Assembly: GCA_963789225.1 (NCBI GenBank)
Contig: CAWBKD010000046.1
Span: forward strand, 62,001-126,000
DNA from: Palsa-504 sp963789225
GTDB lineage: Bacteria > Actinomycetota > Actinomycetes > Streptosporangiales > Streptosporangiaceae
Length of the DNA: 64,000 bases
Direction of reading: 5' to 3'
Shown here: one piece after another, positions 41,150-49,655 of the stretch
Position numbering within the stretch: position 1 is the first letter of the stretch
Layout of the letters: each line of letters opens with the position of its first letter
The notes under the pieces: model-generated
What the model was told of the DNA's origin: nothing
Seen by the model: the letters and a program-made list of their open reading frames with translations, nothing else
Database searches by the model: none
Translations under genes and position numbers: made by a program

Positions 41150-41520
41150 GGCTGCTGCTGGACACGCACGTGCTGCTGTGGTGGCTGGCCGATGAAGGGC
41201 TGACCACCCGAACGCGGGAGGCCATCGCGGATTCGGCTAACCTCGCCGTGGTATCCGCGGCCAGCGCGTGGGAGATCTCCATTAAAAAGGCGCTCGGGAA
41301 GCTTTCCGCGCCGGACGATCTGGAACAGCAGGTACACGCGGGCGGATTCCTGCCCCTGCCGATCAGCATCGGTCACGCCGTCGCGGCGGGCCAACTGGCC
41401 CGTCATCACGACGATCCTTTCGACCGCATGCTGATAGCCCAGGCGTTTGCGGAAGGGCTGACGATCGTGACCCGCGACAAGCGCTTTGACGACTACGGCG
41501 TGCCGCTGCTGGCTGCGTAG
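41146..41520 (+). CDS. PIN-domain ribonuclease toxin (VapC-like)
   Basis: 124 residues. PIN acidic residues: LLLDTHVLLWWLAD (first Asp), SAASAWEISIKKALGKL (Glu), HHDDPFDRMLIAQAF (Asp pair) and TRDKRFDDYGV. Cuts RNA when free of the antitoxin. GTG at 41146 overlapping the Phd gene. Phd paired with PIN is a recognised type II arrangement. Confidence 0.93.
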   Translation: MRLLLDTHVLLWWLADEGLTTRTREAIADSANLAVVSAASAWEISIKKALGKLSAPDDLEQQVHAGGFLPLPISIGHAVAAGQLARHHDDPFDRMLIAQAFAEGLTIVTRDKRFDDYGVPLLAA

Positions 41521-41608
41521 CGGTCGGTTGCGGGCGATGAGGATGGGCGATTGGCCGACCAAGTCACCCCGGCACGAGCAGGCTAGAAGCTGATGGTATA
41601 CCGGTGCG

Positions 41609-42553
41609 GTGGGACGGCTGACTGAGATCGCGCCGGGCGTGCTGGTGGCGACCAGTTCGTTCGCACTGACGACGACGACCGTGGTGGCCGGCGCGGAGGG
41701 CGGGTGCCTGCTGATCGACCCGGGCGTGACCGTGGCCGAACTGGCGGAGCTGGCCGGCGAGCTGGCGGAGCGCTCGCTGGTGCCCGTGGTGGCCTGGGCC
41801 ACGCACCCGCACTGGGACCACGTGCTGTGGAGCCGCGAGCTGGGCGAGGCACCGCGGTACGCTGCGCCCGCGGCGGTGACCATCACCGAGACGGAGCGCC
41901 CGGGCATGGTCGAGATGCTGGAGACCTCCGCGCCCGGTCACGACCTCGAGCTGTTCGGGCGGCTGAGGCCGCTGGACGCCCAGGCCATCGCCTGGGACGG
42001 CGTGGTGGCGCAGCTCATCGTCCACGACGCGCACGCGCCGGGTCATGGCGCCGTGTTCCTGCCGGATACCGGCGTCCTTGTCGCCGGCGACATGTGCTCT
42101 GACGTAGAGATACCGCTGCTGGACACCGAGGCGGAGGACGCGTTCGGCGACTACCGGACGGGGCTGGCCCGGCTGGCGGCGGTATCCGGTGTGCGCCAGG
42201 TGATTCCTGGTCACGGGCACGTCGGGGACGGCGCGGAGTTCCGCAGGCGGCTGGCGGCGGATTCCGCCTACCTAGACGCCCTGGCCCTGCGCCAGCCTTT
42301 CGATGACCCGCGCATCACCCAGGACTGGATGCGCGACGCGCACGCCACGCACCTGGAGTACGTCCAGCGCTTAGCGTCCCGTGCTATGCGTCAGCCACGG
42401 GCAGCAGCAGCACCGACGGGTTCCCGGCTTCGTGCGCGCCGAAGCCGATCGCGTACTGCGTCGGCACCAGGTCCGCGGCGGGCGGGTCCACCTCCCCGTT
42501 GCCCGGGTTGCGGGCGAAGCGCGGGTACGCACCACCAGAGACCTGAAGCCTGA
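41609..42553 (+). CDS. Metallo-beta-lactamase-fold hydrolase, C-terminus possibly read-through
   Basis: Metal motif H-x-H-x-D-H in WATHPHWDHVLW, GDMCSDVEIPLLDTE (bridging Asp) and VIPGHGHVGDGAEF (third His). Substrate unknown. The hydrolase fold is complete by about residue 255 (HLEYVQRLASRA); the last 60 residues are Arg/Pro-rich and lie opposite the 3' end of the converging S15/CocE-type hydrolase gene over 170 bases. The natural stop seems lost or the frame shifted. GTG at 41609. Confidence 0.8.
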   Translation: MGRLTEIAPGVLVATSSFALTTTTVVAGAEGGCLLIDPGVTVAELAELAGELAERSLVPVVAWATHPHWDHVLWSRELGEAPRYAAPAAVTITETERPGMVEMLETSAPGHDLELFGRLRPLDAQAIAWDGVVAQLIVHDAHAPGHGAVFLPDTGVLVAGDMCSDVEIPLLDTEAEDAFGDYRTGLARLAAVSGVRQVIPGHGHVGDGAEFRRRLAADSAYLDALALRQPFDDPRITQDWMRDAHATHLEYVQRLASRAMRQPRAAAAPTGSRLRARRSRSRTASAPGPRRAGPPPRCPGCGRSAGTHHQRPEA

Positions 42554-44141
42554 GCTGGTGCCCGCGGCCGAACCGGTGCGCCGCGCCGATCAGCGACAGC
42601 CTGACCGGGCCAGCGAGCGGGTCGCGGTCGGTCAGCCTGACGATACCGTCGCAGACGTTGACCGACCGGCCTCGCGGGCTGACGTCGCAGAGCCGCACGA
42701 ACAGGTCGGCGTACGGGTTATCGCGGGTCACCGACAGCTCGGCCGCGACCTCACCGATGATCTCGACCGGCTCGTCCAGCGGCTCGCTGCTGAAGACCAG
42801 GACGTCGGGGCGCTGCTCGACCGACCGGTTGTCCCGGGCGCCCGCGTCCTGGGCCATGATCGCACCGCCCACCGACGGCGTGGGGTCGACCGGGTCGTAG
42901 CGGAACCGTGCGGGCGCGGCGTCCCCGCCCGTGCCCGGCTCCGCCAGGCTGAGGGTGCCGTGCGGGCCGAGGTACCACCGCTGCTCCCCCGCGCCGGGGG
43001 GCGGCCATCCGGTGATCTCCCGCCACTGGCCTACTCGCCTGGGGGGTCGCGGGATCTTCGAGGTCTGCCGGGTCTCCGGTTCGCCGCCGACCCAGATCCG
43101 GACGGAGTGCTCCGGGTGGGCTGACGTCCCGGCGACCCGGCGGGTCCCAGGACCGAGGTACCTGTCCAGCCAGGCCAGGCTCTCGCTGAGGGCGATTCCG
43201 CTGATGGCGGCGTCGAGGTGAGCCCAGGGACCGACGAGCAAGCGGGTGGGCACGCCCCGGTCCGCGAGCGTGCGGTACTGCTCCAGGGTCTGCTCGAGGA
43301 ACAGGTCGTACCAGCCGCCGATGACCATCGTGGGCACGGCGGTCTGCTCCACCGCCGCCCCGCACTGCAGCGGCGTCCAGAACGGGTCGGTCAGTTCGGG
43401 GTGCTCCAGCCAGCTCTCGAACCAGGGGGATCCGGTGCCGAGCATGGTCCGCGCGCCCGCCCGGACCGGCACGGTGGCCAGCGCCGGGCGGAGCCGCCGC
43501 GGCGCCGTGGCGTTCCGCACCGCGCCCTGCAGCAGCCCGGTGTCCTCCTGGTGAGCGATCAGGTCGGCCCAGGTGAGGAAGTTGTACAGGTCGAAGACCC
43601 CGTTGCGGTACGCGGACCGGCTGAAGTCGTGCGGGCCCACCTGCACCACCGCCGCCGTCAGCTCGGGCGGCGGGTCCATGCCCAGCGCCCACTGCACGAA
43701 TCCGAGGTAGCTCGCCCCGAACGTGCCGAGCCGTCCGGTGAACCAGTCCTGTTCGCGGAGCCAGGCGACCGTGTCCCGGCCGTCGGCGATCTCGTTGCGC
43801 ATCGGCTCGAACTCGCCGCCGGACCCGAACGTCCCGCGGCAGCTCTGGAGGAGGACGTGGTAGCCACGCTCGGCGAAGATCTGCGCGCTCCCCAGGCTGA
43901 ACGGGAAGCCGCGGCCGTACGGGCAGCGCACGAGGACGGTCGGCGCCGAGGCCACCGGGACCGGGATGTAGTGGTCGGCCAGCAGCACCGTGCCGTCAGA
44001 CATCGGCACCTTCAGGTCGCGTTCCACCGCGACCTGGTTGCGCTGCGGGGGCAGCGACCAGGCCCGGGACAGCATCCAGCTCACCGTGGTCGCGCCCCGG
44101 CCCGGCCCACCGGGCGGGTTCGCCTTGGTCTCGTGCTTCAT
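42384..44141 (-). CDS. CocE/NonD-type alpha/beta hydrolase (X-Pro dipeptidyl-peptidase S15 family)
   Basis: 585 residues. N-terminal part VPMSDGTVLLADHYIP, LVRCPYGRGFPFSLGSAQIF and the nucleophile in LGTFGASYLGFVQWALGM (G-x-S-Y-x-G); IGGWYDLFLEQTLEQY gives the Asp region and LLVGPWAHLDA the His region. C-terminal jelly-roll domain from about residue 380 (DVLVFSSEPLDEPVEIIGEV). Hydrolyses amides or esters; real substrate not deducible. ATG at 44141 with GAGGGGAG upstream. Confidence 0.92.
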   Translation of the reverse strand: MKHETKANPPGGPGRGATTVSWMLSRAWSLPPQRNQVAVERDLKVPMSDGTVLLADHYIPVPVASAPTVLVRCPYGRGFPFSLGSAQIFAERGYHVLLQSCRGTFGSGGEFEPMRNEIADGRDTVAWLREQDWFTGRLGTFGASYLGFVQWALGMDPPPELTAAVVQVGPHDFSRSAYRNGVFDLYNFLTWADLIAHQEDTGLLQGAVRNATAPRRLRPALATVPVRAGARTMLGTGSPWFESWLEHPELTDPFWTPLQCGAAVEQTAVPTMVIGGWYDLFLEQTLEQYRTLADRGVPTRLLVGPWAHLDAAISGIALSESLAWLDRYLGPGTRRVAGTSAHPEHSVRIWVGGEPETRQTSKIPRPPRRVGQWREITGWPPPGAGEQRWYLGPHGTLSLAEPGTGGDAAPARFRYDPVDPTPSVGGAIMAQDAGARDNRSVEQRPDVLVFSSEPLDEPVEIIGEVAAELSVTRDNPYADLFVRLCDVSPRGRSVNVCDGIVRLTDRDPLAGPVRLSLIGAAHRFGRGHQLRLQVSGGAYPRFARNPGNGEVDPPAADLVPTQYAIGFGAHEAGNPSVLLLPVADA

Positions 44142-44212
44142 GAACGGCTCCCCTCGGACAGAGTCCTCAGAGGCCCATGAAACCGTGGCCCGCTCCGCTG
44201 GGCAAGCGGGGA

Positions 44213-45802
44213 TTAATCAGCCGATCGGGGCGGCAGGTTCACCACCGCGGCTGGCTCGGTGCGGTCGTCGGCTGGAGTACCGGGGTCCGGTACTCCAGCC
44301 GTGCCCTCCGTCCCGAGAGTGCCTACGGGGCCGGCCGTACTCGCGGGGCCGGCCGTGCTTTCGGGGTCGGCCGTGCTCGCGGGGTCGCTGGCTGCGGGCG
44401 CTGGTGACGGCGCGCTCGCCAGGTCGAAGGCGTCGGCCGGGGGGACGTGCCACGCGTCCTGGCCTGGCTCGGTCCGGTCCGCGTCCGGTACATCGTCATC
44501 GGCTGCGGCCGCGGTGGCCCAGAGGCCGTCGTCCGGCTCAGGCTGGGCGGTCCGCCACAGGTCGTCGCCCGGCTGGGTGCCGGGGTACGGACCGGCCGGA
44601 ACGCCGGCGAACTCGCGCGGGGTGTACAGCATCCAGGCGCACGAGACCACGAGCACGAGGACGAACGCGCAGTAGATCCAGAACGTCGGCGTGAGCCCGG
44701 AGCTGATCGTGAGCCCGAGCCGCTGAGCCTGTGTCGGCGAGAGTCCGAACTGCTGCGGGGTGGCGGCTTCGCCGACCTGGATGAGGGCCGAGATGGCCTG
44801 CGCCACCATCGGGATGATGGCGCCGATGAGCAGCACCGCCCCGTGCCGGACCGGGCGCCACACGGCCGCCGCGAAGACCACCGCGCCCAGCGCGACCATC
44901 ACCGCGACGTCGCCGGCGATCACGGGTGCCGGGTTGGCGAACGCATTACCCGCCGTCAGGTACTGCGACAGCCCATTCGCCGTCCGCAGCGTAAAGCTGT
45001 CCCACGACGGGGCGAACGCGATGGCGGCACCGAGCCCGGCGAGCACCAGCAGGATGGCGGCACCCACCTGCGCGCCGCGGGGCCTGCCCAGCGGGCGCGG
45101 GTTTCCGCCCGGCTGGCGCGGGCCGGGACGACCCGACGCCGGGAGCAGCACGGCGATCGTGGATCCCGCGGCGCACGCGAGCCAGCCCACGATCCCGAGC
45201 ACGAGGCCCGCGTCGGCCAGGTGGAGTCCTCCGGACATCGCCGTGCCCGCGTCCGCGAAGAACAGGCCGAAGGTGACGAGGCTAAGCCCGACCCCCAGCA
45301 GCGCGCCCAGCCGCAGCCGGGTGCCGCCGAGGGCGATGAGGATGGCGCTCGCGGTCCAGCCGGCGAGGTAGATCACGTGCGGGACCAGGTCGGGCGGCTG
45401 CTTCGCGAGGCTGTCGCCGGCCAGGTACCCGGGGAAGAGCCCGATGACGCCGAGCAGGACGCCCACGGCCAGCAGGCCCGCTGCGACGGGCCGGGCGACG
45501 CTGGCACCAGCCGCGCGCGGCCCAGTCGGGGTACCGCCGTGGCCCGCCGCGAAGGCGCTCTCTCCGGCCGGGACGGCATCCGGGCCCGCCGCGGCCGTCC
45601 GCCGGCCGACCGGGACGATGGTCCCCGGGGTCTCGATTTCCGTGAAGCGCGACCAGGCGGCGGACCAGCCTTCGGAGGTATCGGGCCACCACTGCAGCGG
45701 CTGCGAGCGGGATGCTCCGGCCGCCCAGATCCCGAAGAAGGTTGACCCGCGCCCGAGCTCGTACTTCGCTCCTCGGTACGCGATGGTCACGTTGTCCCGC
45801 AC
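44213..45802 (-). CDS. Polytopic membrane protein with repetitive C-terminal tail
   Basis: 529 residues. Residues 1-60 are a soluble start (VTIAYRGAKYELGRGSTFFG, WWPDTSEGWSAAWSRF), residues about 105-400 hold eight or nine hydrophobic spans (GLLAVGVLLGVIGLFPGYLA, VGAAILLVLAGLGAAIAFAP, FWIYCAFVLVLVVSCAWMLY), and the last 110 are acidic with tandem S-T-A-D-P/S-T-A-G-P units. No transporter family recognised. GTG at 45802. Same strand as the S15-type hydrolase, 71 bases upstream of it. Confidence 0.75.
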   Translation of the reverse strand: MRDNVTIAYRGAKYELGRGSTFFGIWAAGASRSQPLQWWPDTSEGWSAAWSRFTEIETPGTIVPVGRRTAAAGPDAVPAGESAFAAGHGGTPTGPRAAGASVARPVAAGLLAVGVLLGVIGLFPGYLAGDSLAKQPPDLVPHVIYLAGWTASAILIALGGTRLRLGALLGVGLSLVTFGLFFADAGTAMSGGLHLADAGLVLGIVGWLACAAGSTIAVLLPASGRPGPRQPGGNPRPLGRPRGAQVGAAILLVLAGLGAAIAFAPSWDSFTLRTANGLSQYLTAGNAFANPAPVIAGDVAVMVALGAVVFAAAVWRPVRHGAVLLIGAIIPMVAQAISALIQVGEAATPQQFGLSPTQAQRLGLTISSGLTPTFWIYCAFVLVLVVSCAWMLYTPREFAGVPAGPYPGTQPGDDLWRTAQPEPDDGLWATAAAADDDVPDADRTEPGQDAWHVPPADAFDLASAPSPAPAASDPASTADPESTAGPASTAGPVGTLGTEGTAGVPDPGTPADDRTEPAAVVNLPPRSAD

Positions 45803-46004
45803 GATCCCGATCCTCCCTGCTCAGCCGTTTCCTGCCGTGGACAGGAGATTAGGAAGCGGGCCTGGAGGCTGGCTGGACGGTCACTCAAGCATTCCTGACT
45901 CTTTAATCCGCACCAGGAGTGTCGAGATCGGCCCGCTCGCGCCGACACAGTATCAGGGCCGCCGCCCGTCCAGGGCCGACGCAGATCCGGCAGGAGGTCG
46001 TCCG

Positions 46005-46301
46005 ATGCGCATCCGATCACGTATGGGAGTAAGCGCCGACGGTTTCGTGGCTACGCCGGAGGGCGTGCCCACCCTGGCCGTCAGGCCGGGATTCGTACCG
46101 GCGGAGTCGCATGGTTTCCCCGAGTTCATCCAGGGCTGCGACGCGGTGGTCATGGGCCGGAACACCTTCGTGCCCGCGCTCGGCGCGCCCCGGTGGCCGT
46201 GGCCGGGCCTGCAGGTTTACGTCCTGACCTCGCGCCCGCTGCGGGCGGACCGGATCTTTGCTGACGGTTCGGCCGAACTCGTCTACGTTCCAGGGAAATG
46301 A
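46005..46301 (+). pseudogene. Truncated dihydrofolate reductase/RibD-like protein
   Basis: 98 residues: MRIRSRMGVSADGFVATPEG, GCDAVVMGRNTFVPAL and WPGLQVYVLTSRPLRAD are the N-terminal half of the RibD/DHFR-like fold seen in stand-alone dihydrofolate-reductase-family proteins of 180-210 residues. It stops after VYVPGK, where the second half should follow. ATG at 46005 with CAGGAGG at good spacing. Probably inactive. Confidence 0.7.
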
Positions 46302-46379
46302 CCGGGCCGGTAGAGCTATCCGTAAAGCTGTACGTGAACGACCGTGCGGGCGCCCGCTCTGGCGTGCTGGACTGGGGTC

Positions 46380-47381
46380 ATGGAGCTTCTGGTGCTAGGC
46401 GGCACGGCGTGGCTCGGCCGCGAGGTGGCCCGGCAGGCGGTGGACCGCGGACACGCGGTGACCTGCCTGGCCCGGGGCGAAAGCGGCCCGGTGGCCGACG
46501 GCTCGGTCCTGGTGACCGCGGACCGGCGAGAGGACGGAGCCTACAACGGCGTCCGCGACCGTGACTGGGACGCGGTGCTGGAGGTGTCCTGGCAGCCCGG
46601 CCTGGTCCGCGGGGCCCTGGCGGCGCTCGGCGACCGGGCCGCGCACTGGGGCTACGTCTCATCCGGAAGCGTCTACGCGCCCCCGCACGATGTCGTCGGC
46701 GCCGATGAGAGCACGCCGCTGCTGCCCGCCACGGACCTGGACGAGGCGGGGATCGAGCAGTACGGCGAGGCGAAGGTGGCGTGTGAGCAGAGCGCGGTGG
46801 CCGCGGTGGGTGACCGGCTCATGATCGCACGGGCCGGCCTGATCGGCGGTCCCGGTGACGGATCATGCCGGTCGGGCTACTGGGTGGCGCGCGCGGCCCG
46901 TGACCCGCACGCGCCGATGCTCGTTCCCGCCACCCCGCAGATGCCGACTCAGGTCATTGACGCACGCGACCTGGCCGCCTGGATGCTCGACTGCGCGCAG
47001 GCCCGGACCACGGGGACCTACAACGCGGTCGGCCCGGTCATGGCGTTCGGCGCCTGGATCGAGCAGGCCAGGGCGGTGGGCGGGCATACCGGCCCGGTCG
47101 TCGAGGCGGGCCCCGCGTGGCTGGTCGGGCAGGGCGTCGCGGAGTGGATGGGCCCGGAATCGCTGCCCATGTGCGTGTTCGAGCCGGGCTGGGAAGCCTT
47201 CTCGGCCCGCAGCGGCCAGGCCGCCCAGGCCGCGGGACTGCGACACCGCCCGCGGGCCGAACTTCAGGCCGACGTGCTGGCCTGGGAGCGCGGGGAGGGC
47301 CTGGACCGGCCCAGGCGCGCGGGTCTGAGCCCCGACCGGGAGCGTGAGCTGCTCGCCGCGCTCGCCGGCACGCCGGGGTAG
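46380..47381 (+). CDS. NAD-dependent epimerase/dehydratase family protein (extended SDR)
   Basis: 333 residues. MELLVLGGTAWLGREVARQA is the Rossmann glycine loop; YVSSGSVYAPPHD and YGEAKVACEQSA give the S-Y-x-x-x-K-like site (here Y-G-E-A-K); GYWVARAARDPHAPMLVPAT and VIDARDLAAWMLDCA follow the atypical-SDR reductase pattern of actinomycetes. ATG at 46380. Substrate unknown. Confidence 0.88.
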   Translation: MELLVLGGTAWLGREVARQAVDRGHAVTCLARGESGPVADGSVLVTADRREDGAYNGVRDRDWDAVLEVSWQPGLVRGALAALGDRAAHWGYVSSGSVYAPPHDVVGADESTPLLPATDLDEAGIEQYGEAKVACEQSAVAAVGDRLMIARAGLIGGPGDGSCRSGYWVARAARDPHAPMLVPATPQMPTQVIDARDLAAWMLDCAQARTTGTYNAVGPVMAFGAWIEQARAVGGHTGPVVEAGPAWLVGQGVAEWMGPESLPMCVFEPGWEAFSARSGQAAQAAGLRHRPRAELQADVLAWERGEGLDRPRRAGLSPDRERELLAALAGTPG

Positions 47382-47385
47382 CCGC

Positions 47386-47430
47386 CGTCAGCATATGTTG
47401 ACGCCATCGGATCGTCAGCATATGCTGACG
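47386..47430 (+). promoter_or_regulatory. Dual palindromic operator and leaderless promoter of HTH-ClpN module 1
   Basis: Two copies of the 16-bp palindrome GTCAGCATATGCTGAC: 47387-47402 with one mismatch (T for C at 47398) and 47414-47429 perfect, 27 bases centre to centre. The first contains the -35 TTGACG (47398-47403), the second the -10 TATGCT (47421-47426), spacer 17. Transcription would start at about the ATG at 47434, so the mRNA is likely leaderless and both palindromes block polymerase when occupied. Confidence 0.75.
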
Positions 47431-47433
47431 TTC

Positions 47434-47655
47434 ATGGAACCCGTACTCGAAATCGCAGAAGGTGCCGCGAGCACCGACCCCGACATCGGCCTGCGCGCGG
47501 TGGCGGCGCTGCGCGCCCTGGCCGAACGACTGGAGATCCTCCAGGTCCAGAACGCACGGGAGCGGGGCTGGTCCTGGCAGGACATCGCGGCGCGGCTCGG
47601 CGTCACCAAGCAGACCGTCCACCGCAAGCACGGCCGACGGCTGGGGAGGCCGTGA
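47434..47655 (+). CDS. Small helix-turn-helix protein, module 1, partner of ClpN protein
   Basis: 73 residues. Residues about 18-40 form a helix (GLRAVAALRALAERLEILQV), then an HTH: RGWSWQDIAARLGVTKQTVH. Nearly the same protein occurs at 52617-52868 with the same neighbour type. ATG at 47434 sits four bases after the second palindrome, so the protein very probably represses its own operon. Stop shares one base with the ClpN start. Confidence 0.85.
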   Translation: MEPVLEIAEGAASTDPDIGLRAVAALRALAERLEILQVQNARERGWSWQDIAARLGVTKQTVHRKHGRRLGRP

Positions 47656-48431
47656 TGTTCGAGCGCTTCGCGCCGGACGCCAAGTTCGCCGTCGTCGACG
47701 CCCAGAAGCTCGCCCGCCAGCTGGGGCACTCCTACATCGGCGGCGAGCACATCCTGCTCGCGGTCGTCTCAGCGAGCAGCCCGGCCAGCGCCATCCTGAG
47801 CGCGCACGGCCTCACGCCCGAATACGTCGAGGCGCAGATCACCCGCCGGGTCGGGCCGGGCGCCGGGGCCGGCGCTGGCGCGGATCTGTTCGGCAGCCTG
47901 GACCGGGACGCGCTGGCGGCCATCGGCATCGATCTGGACACCGTTCGCGCCACGATCGAGGCGTCCTTCGGACCGCAGGCCCTGGCCCGGGCCGACGTCG
48001 AGCTTCAGCGCGGTGTGAAGCTCGAACCGAGGCCAGCGGGATCGCTCCGATCGCGACTGGACCCCCGCCGTGCGCTGCCGCCTCGCTTCACCCGCAGGTG
48101 GCACCGCGGGGCAAACCGGCGCGGCAATCGAAGGCTGCCCGGTGTCACGACGCCCCGCCCGTCCAGGCCCGCGGACGCGCCAGGCCGAGACCGGCCCGCC
48201 GGCCCGCCTCGCGACGGGCACATCCCCTTCACCCCGGCCGCCAAGAGGGTCCTGGAACTCACGCTCCGCGAGATGCTCGAGCTGCGCGAGTCCACCATCG
48301 GCGTCCAGCACATCGCGCTCGCCCTGACCGTCGTGAAGCGCGGGATGGTGCCGCACATCCTGGCCGGAGCCGACACCTCGGCGCCGACCTTGCACGCCGA
48401 GATCGTCAACCAGTACCGGCAGGCGAGCTGA
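47655..48431 (+). CDS. Stand-alone double Clp N-domain protein, module 1
   Basis: 258 residues. Repeat 1 MFERFAPDAKFAVVDAQKLA, HSYIGGEHILLAVV; repeat 2 after residue 190, FTPAAKRVLELTLREMLEL, STIGVQHIALALTVV. Clp N domains bind adaptors or unfolded substrates in ClpC/ClpA, but no AAA+ ATPase or protease part follows. The Arg/Pro-rich linker (about 110-185) is probably disordered. ATG at 47655 overlaps the HTH stop. A decoy, adaptor or sensor role is inferred. Confidence 0.82.
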   Translation: MFERFAPDAKFAVVDAQKLARQLGHSYIGGEHILLAVVSASSPASAILSAHGLTPEYVEAQITRRVGPGAGAGAGADLFGSLDRDALAAIGIDLDTVRATIEASFGPQALARADVELQRGVKLEPRPAGSLRSRLDPRRALPPRFTRRWHRGANRRGNRRLPGVTTPRPSRPADAPGRDRPAGPPRDGHIPFTPAAKRVLELTLREMLELRESTIGVQHIALALTVVKRGMVPHILAGADTSAPTLHAEIVNQYRQAS

Positions 48432-48453
48432 CCCAGCGCCCGCCACCGCCGAC

Positions 48454-49047
48454 CTACCCCGCCCCCGGTGCCGACTCCGGCCCCGCCGCGTCGGCCGGTG
48501 GCGCCGGTGGCACCGGCGGCGCGGGCGCTCGCACGTCCAGGCGCTGGGTCAGCAGGTCGAGCGGCCCCCCGCCGCGCAGCCCGAGCAGCTCCCACGATCG
48601 GGAGATCCCGGTCGCGAACATGGTGTACATGAACACCACGCTCAGGTCCTCCTGGGCGCTCGCCGATTTGGCGGCGAACCCGCTGATCACCTGCGCGGCG
48701 TACACGACGATGATGAAGCCGAGGAGGTAGGGCCAGCGGCGGCTGAGCGCTTCCGTGCGGCGTGACCGCCACAGCCGCACGGCCAGTCCGCAGCTGCTGG
48801 TGAACCCGAGTCCGCCCGATATCACCGCACCGTAATTCAGCCCGCCGCCGGGCTGGAGGCCGATCAGCGACACGAACAGGGCGTTGACCAGGGCGGTGAA
48901 GGCCGTTCCCGCCATCGCCTGATGCTCCACCGAGCCGACCACGCGCCGGAGCCGTTCCGGGGACACCGACAGCGCCACGAAGAGCAGTCCGACCAGTGCA
49001 CCCGCGACGGTCGCGGTTCCGCTGAAGAATTGCGCATATGACGTCAC
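48454..49047 (-). CDS. Small polytopic membrane protein
   Basis: 197 residues, about four hydrophobic spans: FFSGTATVAGALVGLLFVAL, MAGTAFTALVNALFVSLIGL, LNYGAVISGGLGFTSSCGLA, WPYLLGFIIVVYAAQVISGF, then a Pro/Ala-rich tail. No family recognised. GTG at 49047 is chosen because the residues before it (from 49200) lack membrane-protein character and overlap the divergent gene. Ribosome site weak. Confidence 0.6.
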   Translation of the reverse strand: MTSYAQFFSGTATVAGALVGLLFVALSVSPERLRRVVGSVEHQAMAGTAFTALVNALFVSLIGLQPGGGLNYGAVISGGLGFTSSCGLAVRLWRSRRTEALSRRWPYLLGFIIVVYAAQVISGFAAKSASAQEDLSVVFMYTMFATGISRSWELLGLRGGGPLDLLTQRLDVRAPAPPVPPAPPADAAGPESAPGAG

Positions 49048-49117
49048 GGCAGCCAGCCTGCCCGCTCGGCCGGGCTCCCGCCAGCGATCGCCCGCCACAG
49101 GGGACAGGAGGGTAGAG

Positions 49118-49651
49118 ATGCTGCTGACGTTCGGGCACGGGACCGCCTCGGCCGAGCAGATGACCGGGCTGCTGCGGGGGGCCGGCGTGGCCGCGCTCAT
49201 CGACGTCAGGACGGCGCCGGGGAGCCGCCGCCACCCGCACGTGGCGCGGGCCGAACTCGAGCGCTGGCTGCCGGAAGCCGGGATCTCCTACCGCTGGGAT
49301 AAGCGGCTGGGCGGGTTCCGCAGGCCGGCGCCGGATTCACCCGACGTGGCCTGGCGGGAGGACGCCTTCCGTGGTTACGCCGGGCACATGCGGACCGTCG
49401 GCTTCCTGGCCGCCGTCGACGAGGTGCTCGCGCAGACCGAGGCGCAGGTCACCACCGTGATGTGCGCCGAGAGCCTGTGGTGGCGCTGCCACCGGCGGCT
49501 GCTGGCCGACTTCGCCTGCGCGGCGCGCGGTGTGCCGGTCCGCCACCTCATGCATGACGGCCGCCTGGAGGAGCACAGCCTCTCCCCCGGCCTGCGCCTG
49601 CGCGACGACGGCCTGCTCGTCTACGACGGGGGTCAGCCGCCGCTGCTATGA
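49118..49651 (+). CDS. DUF488 family protein
   Basis: 177 residues. LLTFGHGTASAEQMTGLLRG, IDVRTAPGSRRHPHVARAEL, YRWDKRLGGFRR, and VTTVMCAESLWWRCHRRLLA with the conserved C-A-E-x-x-x-x-x-C-H-R. DUF488 proteins are of unknown function; the Cys/His cluster suggests a catalytic or metal site. ATG at 49118 with CAGGAGGG upstream. Confidence 0.92.
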   Translation: MLLTFGHGTASAEQMTGLLRGAGVAALIDVRTAPGSRRHPHVARAELERWLPEAGISYRWDKRLGGFRRPAPDSPDVAWREDAFRGYAGHMRTVGFLAAVDEVLAQTEAQVTTVMCAESLWWRCHRRLLADFACAARGVPVRHLMHDGRLEEHSLSPGLRLRDDGLLVYDGGQPPLL

Positions 49652-49655
49652 GCGC

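Noticed and set aside
42384..42553. Arg/Pro-rich tail of the metallo-hydrolase as a real extra domain
   Set aside because: It is antisense to conserved coding sequence of the converging hydrolase and has no domain character.
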